Of a DNA stretch of 64,000 nt, positions 61,991 to 64,000 are shown piece by piece. The translations under genes were made by a program, and so were the position numbers. The notes under the pieces were generated by a model. That model saw only the letters and a program-made list of their open reading frames with translations, was not told the origin of the DNA and made no database searches. The DNA comes from Mucilaginibacter sp. OK283 (GTDB lineage Bacteria; Bacteroidota; Bacteroidia; Sphingobacteriales; Sphingobacteriaceae). Location of the stretch: contig NZ_FODR01000020.1 in the NCBI RefSeq assembly GCF_900110415.1, forward strand, positions 23,640 through 87,639, in the 5' to 3' direction. Each line of letters starts with the position of its first letter. The first letter of the stretch is position 1.

Positions 61991-62362
61991 TTATTGAGGT
62001 GTATCGGTTGCAGGCCACGAGTAACCGTAGGTAGCGCAGGCAATATAGCCAACAGAACCACAAATGGTATGCGTGCCTCCTATCCTTAAGGCATCATCAT
62101 CTTTAGCGGGGTTATAATCAAATGATGCCAGCGGATGTGAGGGATCTTCAAAAGTGCGTAACGTGATCCTGAATTTCTCGTTGATGGGAATATGCCTTTT
62201 TCTCATTTCATCGATATTAGTAATTTTACGGGCATAATCAAGCCGCTCTGCTTCGGGCTGCGCCTCGATATCCGAAATAAACTTTTTAAAGTTAGGATGA
62301 TTGATGGTTTCGATTAAACTGTTGGTCATTTCCGGATCAACTTCATACTGTTTGTGTTTCAT
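61991..62362 (-). CDS. Possible modified-peptide (RiPP-like) precursor
   Basis: 123 aa. A charged, helical N-terminal 90 residues followed by a different, small-residue and aromatic-rich C-terminus, GGTHTICGSVGYIACATYGYSWPATDTPQ, with two Cys and several Thr/Ser. A GG precedes this part. This leader/core contrast is typical of ribosomal peptide precursors. No modification enzyme or transporter is found in the window, so the call is tentative. Confidence 0.6.
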   Translation of the reverse strand: MKHKQYEVDPEMTNSLIETINHPNFKKFISDIEAQPEAERLDYARKITNIDEMRKRHIPINEKFRITLRTFEDPSHPLASFDYNPAKDDDALRIGGTHTICGSVGYIACATYGYSWPATDTPQ

Positions 62363-62704
62363 GGTTTTTGTTTTTTTGATTATTTAAATTAAGAGCAATA
62401 AATACCACCAATTCAGTTAATTAATTAACCATAAGTGTCATTTATTTCTCTACAAATAAACTTAGTCGACCAAAGAAAACACCTACTCATATGTTGCAAA
62501 TTCGTTCGACTTTGTTGCATATGCTGTAGAAAAGCAACCTTTAATGCTGCGGCAGGCCGGTGTACCCGCGTGCAAACCTGGATTCTATTGGGAGGCCTTA
62601 GGTTTACAATTTCCCGGCGTTTGCGTTAGGGATTGAAATGGGTACCGGCCCACGAGCGTAATGCCTGCAGGCGTATGAATGTAAAGCCCGGCCCGCAGGG
62701 AACG

Positions 62705-62881
62705 CCCGGAAGAAGAATTCAAGAGGTTAGAATCAAGAGTTAAGACTTTTTTGGCTTGTGTGCGGGGATGGGGTTTTAGTATCAGGTAGTAAGTATCAGG
62801 TAGCAAGATTTTTTTGGGCTTGTGTGCGGGGATGGGGAGTTTTAGTATCAAGTAGTAAGTAGCAGGTAGCAAGACTTTTTT
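62705..62881. repeat. Tandem repeat of about 70 bp built from heptads
   Basis: Two tandem units, each starting TTTTTTGGGCTTGTGTGCGGGGATGGGG-like and followed by heptads (AGTATCA GGTAGTA AGTATCA GGTAGCA AGA). The left flank has TCAAGAG GTTAGAA TCAAGAG TTAAGAC. The heptad phase links it to 1866-1976 and 27891-27979. Confidence 0.65.
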
Positions 62882-62979
62882 AGTTTCACCGGCGGGTTGG
62901 TTGCTTTTAAATTGGCGACACGCAGCACATGATACGCAACAGAATTATGTTATATTTGGCGTCTGAACCAAGTCGCACT

Positions 62980-63441
62980 ATGTATTTGAAGCCTTTTTGC
63001 CTTATCCTGTTAATAGCTTTTCCGCTGGCTATTTTTGCACAATCAAACTATCATGCGGGTTATATTTTAAAAAATAACGGCGATACCGTAAAAGGGTATA
63101 TTAATTACCGCGACTGGCAGCAATCGCCCATACTTGTCGACTTTAAGGTTGAGAAAACGGGTAACCAGGTGCAGCAGCTTGATGCTAAGGCTATTAAAGG
63201 GTTTGGGATAAGCGGCGCGGAAACCTACATGAGCTATACCGGCCCGGTAAGTATGGATAAAACCAGTTTCCCCGATTTGCCCGATGGTTTTGATACCACC
63301 CAAACGGTGGCTTCGATATTTTTAAAGCGCCTGGCAACGGGCGAGCATTTAACGCTTTTTAAGCACCGCGACGATATTAAAACCCGCTTTTTTATTGCCG
63401 AAACAGCCGCCGAACCGGCCGAGCTGAGGTACCAGACGTAA
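62980..63441 (+). CDS. Secreted hypothetical protein
   Basis: 153 aa from the ATG at 62980, which starts a clear signal peptide (MYLKPFCLILLIAFPLAIFAQ). A perfect -7 box TATATTTG at 62951-62958 excludes the earlier ATG at 62929. The mature part (GYILKNNGDTVKGYINYRDWQQSPILVDFKV) resembles the N-terminus of longer Bacteroidota envelope proteins, so this may be a shortened member. Function unknown. Confidence 0.75.
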   Translation: MYLKPFCLILLIAFPLAIFAQSNYHAGYILKNNGDTVKGYINYRDWQQSPILVDFKVEKTGNQVQQLDAKAIKGFGISGAETYMSYTGPVSMDKTSFPDLPDGFDTTQTVASIFLKRLATGEHLTLFKHRDDIKTRFFIAETAAEPAELRYQT

Positions 63442-63914
63442 ACCTCAAAACAATCATCCTTATAACGCCTGGTTCGGTTCTATATCTTCAAATGCACTGT
63501 CGCGACAGGGTACTTACCCGCCGCAATTCTGTTAACAGAAATTACCAATATAACAAGATGGATTTTCCCACTCAGCCCCCGCCAAAAACAGCCCACACCC
63601 AAACCCCGGTACCCGAAGGGTACATATTGACGGCATTAAGGTAGGCGATGGCGACCTAACGGTGGCAGATAAGGAGCCGACGAGGTGCCGGCAGGGATAC
63701 CCCTATTCCGCTGTGCTATTCTGAAGATTGATGGATTATAACATGGCTATGCCTGCGAACGGAGGCGTTGATCAGCCTGTGAATTGCATGTTCTATGATT
63801 GCCCGAACACTTAACCTACTGTCTATAAACCATATAAGCGTTCAGTGCCGAACACCCGAACGGTACGGTATCCAACCGAACACCAATGAACCAGTGAACC
63901 AATGAAACGCAAAA
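63442..63914. other. Gene-free spacer before the rRNA operon end
   Basis: About 470 bp without a convincing reading frame or RNA gene. The right part has short reiterated words (CCGAACAC, CCAATGAA/CCAGTGAA), otherwise nothing is recognised. Confidence 0.5.
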
Positions 63915-63943
63915 AAGCCCTTGACTGTTTCCAGCAAGGGCTT
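63915..63943 (-). terminator. rRNA operon terminator
   Basis: AAGCCCTTG (63915-63923) and CAAGGGCTT (63935-63943); read on the minus strand the stem is followed by TTTT after the 5S rRNA end. Confidence 0.85.
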
Positions 63944-63955
63944 GATTTAAGATTT

Positions 63956-64000
63956 GGCACCGACCTACTCTCCCACGTTTTACCGCAGTACCATCGGCTC
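63956..64000 (-). rRNA. rrf: 5S ribosomal RNA, 3' end only
   Basis: The reverse complement reads GCCGATGGTACTGCGG...GTGGGAGAGTAGGTCGGTGCC, the conserved 3' part of 5S rRNA. The rest of the gene and presumably the 23S and 16S genes lie beyond the right edge. Confidence 0.95.

Noticed and set aside
53612..62362. Prophage or integrative element
   Set aside because: No integrase, structural or replication genes and no tRNA or attachment repeats; the defence genes look like an ordinary accessory island.
1..64000. tRNA genes
   Set aside because: No cloverleaf with the T-arm GTTCGAATC-type word was found by eye on either strand; a tRNA search program would be needed to be sure.

Overview
The window reads as chromosome of a Bacteroidota bacterium, most likely a Sphingobacteriaceae soil or plant type such as Mucilaginibacter or a relative. 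The evidence is a SusC/SusD polysaccharide-utilisation locus with a hybrid two-component regulator, a fused CcoN-CcoO oxidase subunit, a T9SS type B sorting domain, promoters with the Bacteroidota -7 box (TAnnTTTG) and Bacteroidota-style intergenic palindromes. Nearly the whole window is chromosomal and non-phage. The 3' end of a 5S rRNA gene (minus strand) closes it at the right edge.

Layout. (1) 1-12,985, minus strand: a glycan-utilisation locus with GH2 (cut by the window edge), a GH5 lipoprotein with a ricin-type domain, SusD, SusC and an HTCS regulator. (2) 13.2-37.2 kb: an oxygen-limitation island. It holds tandem-domain universal stress proteins, an iron-sulfur repair protein (Ric/ScdA), the complete cbb3 oxidase set ccoI-ccoS-ccoNO-ccoQ-ccoP-ccoG-ccoH, an alcohol dehydrogenase, D-lactate dehydrogenase, anaerobic coproporphyrinogen oxidase (hemN) and two small related helical proteins. 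At its right end is a two-gene sensor/regulator operon. The kinase carries a PAS domain with all four signature residues of the FixL haem pocket. The regulator is a receiver domain fused to a CRP/FNR DNA-binding protein. Eight RTGAY-N4-RTCAY-like operators lie in front of the island's transcription units. Their centres are exactly 55 bp (six promoters) or 33 bp (three promoters) from a -7 box, so the island looks like one regulon of the local FixL/REC-CRP pair. (3) 37.5-40.7 kb: a GT-C membrane glycosyltransferase bounded by diverged direct repeats, and an L,D-transpeptidase.

(4) 40.8-50.1 kb, minus strand: a carotenoid operon crtI-crtB-(secreted hypothetical)-idi-crtZ-lycopene cyclase, continuing into folE, an SDR, a flavin reductase, an MpaB-type oxygenase, a MarR regulator and cysQ. 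A 16-bp perfect inverted repeat lies upstream of crtI. (5) 50.4-53.6 kb: a secreted YVTN-propeller protein, then a nest of repeats. (6) 55.2-60.5 kb: a defence island with an HNH endonuclease and an E2-only (type II short) CBASS: patatin phospholipase CapV, DncV-like cyclase and an E2-like protein. A DUF2188 protein and a divergent HTH/ImmA-IrrE pair resembling the CapH/CapP CBASS switch sit beside it. (7) 60.8-64 kb: small unknown proteins, two of which are related to each other and look like leader-peptide proteins, several repeat families, and the 5S rRNA end.

The most notable element is the apparent compression of the rhizobial FixL-FixJ-FixK cascade into two overlapping genes, with a visible operator-promoter grammar across the surrounding 23 kb.
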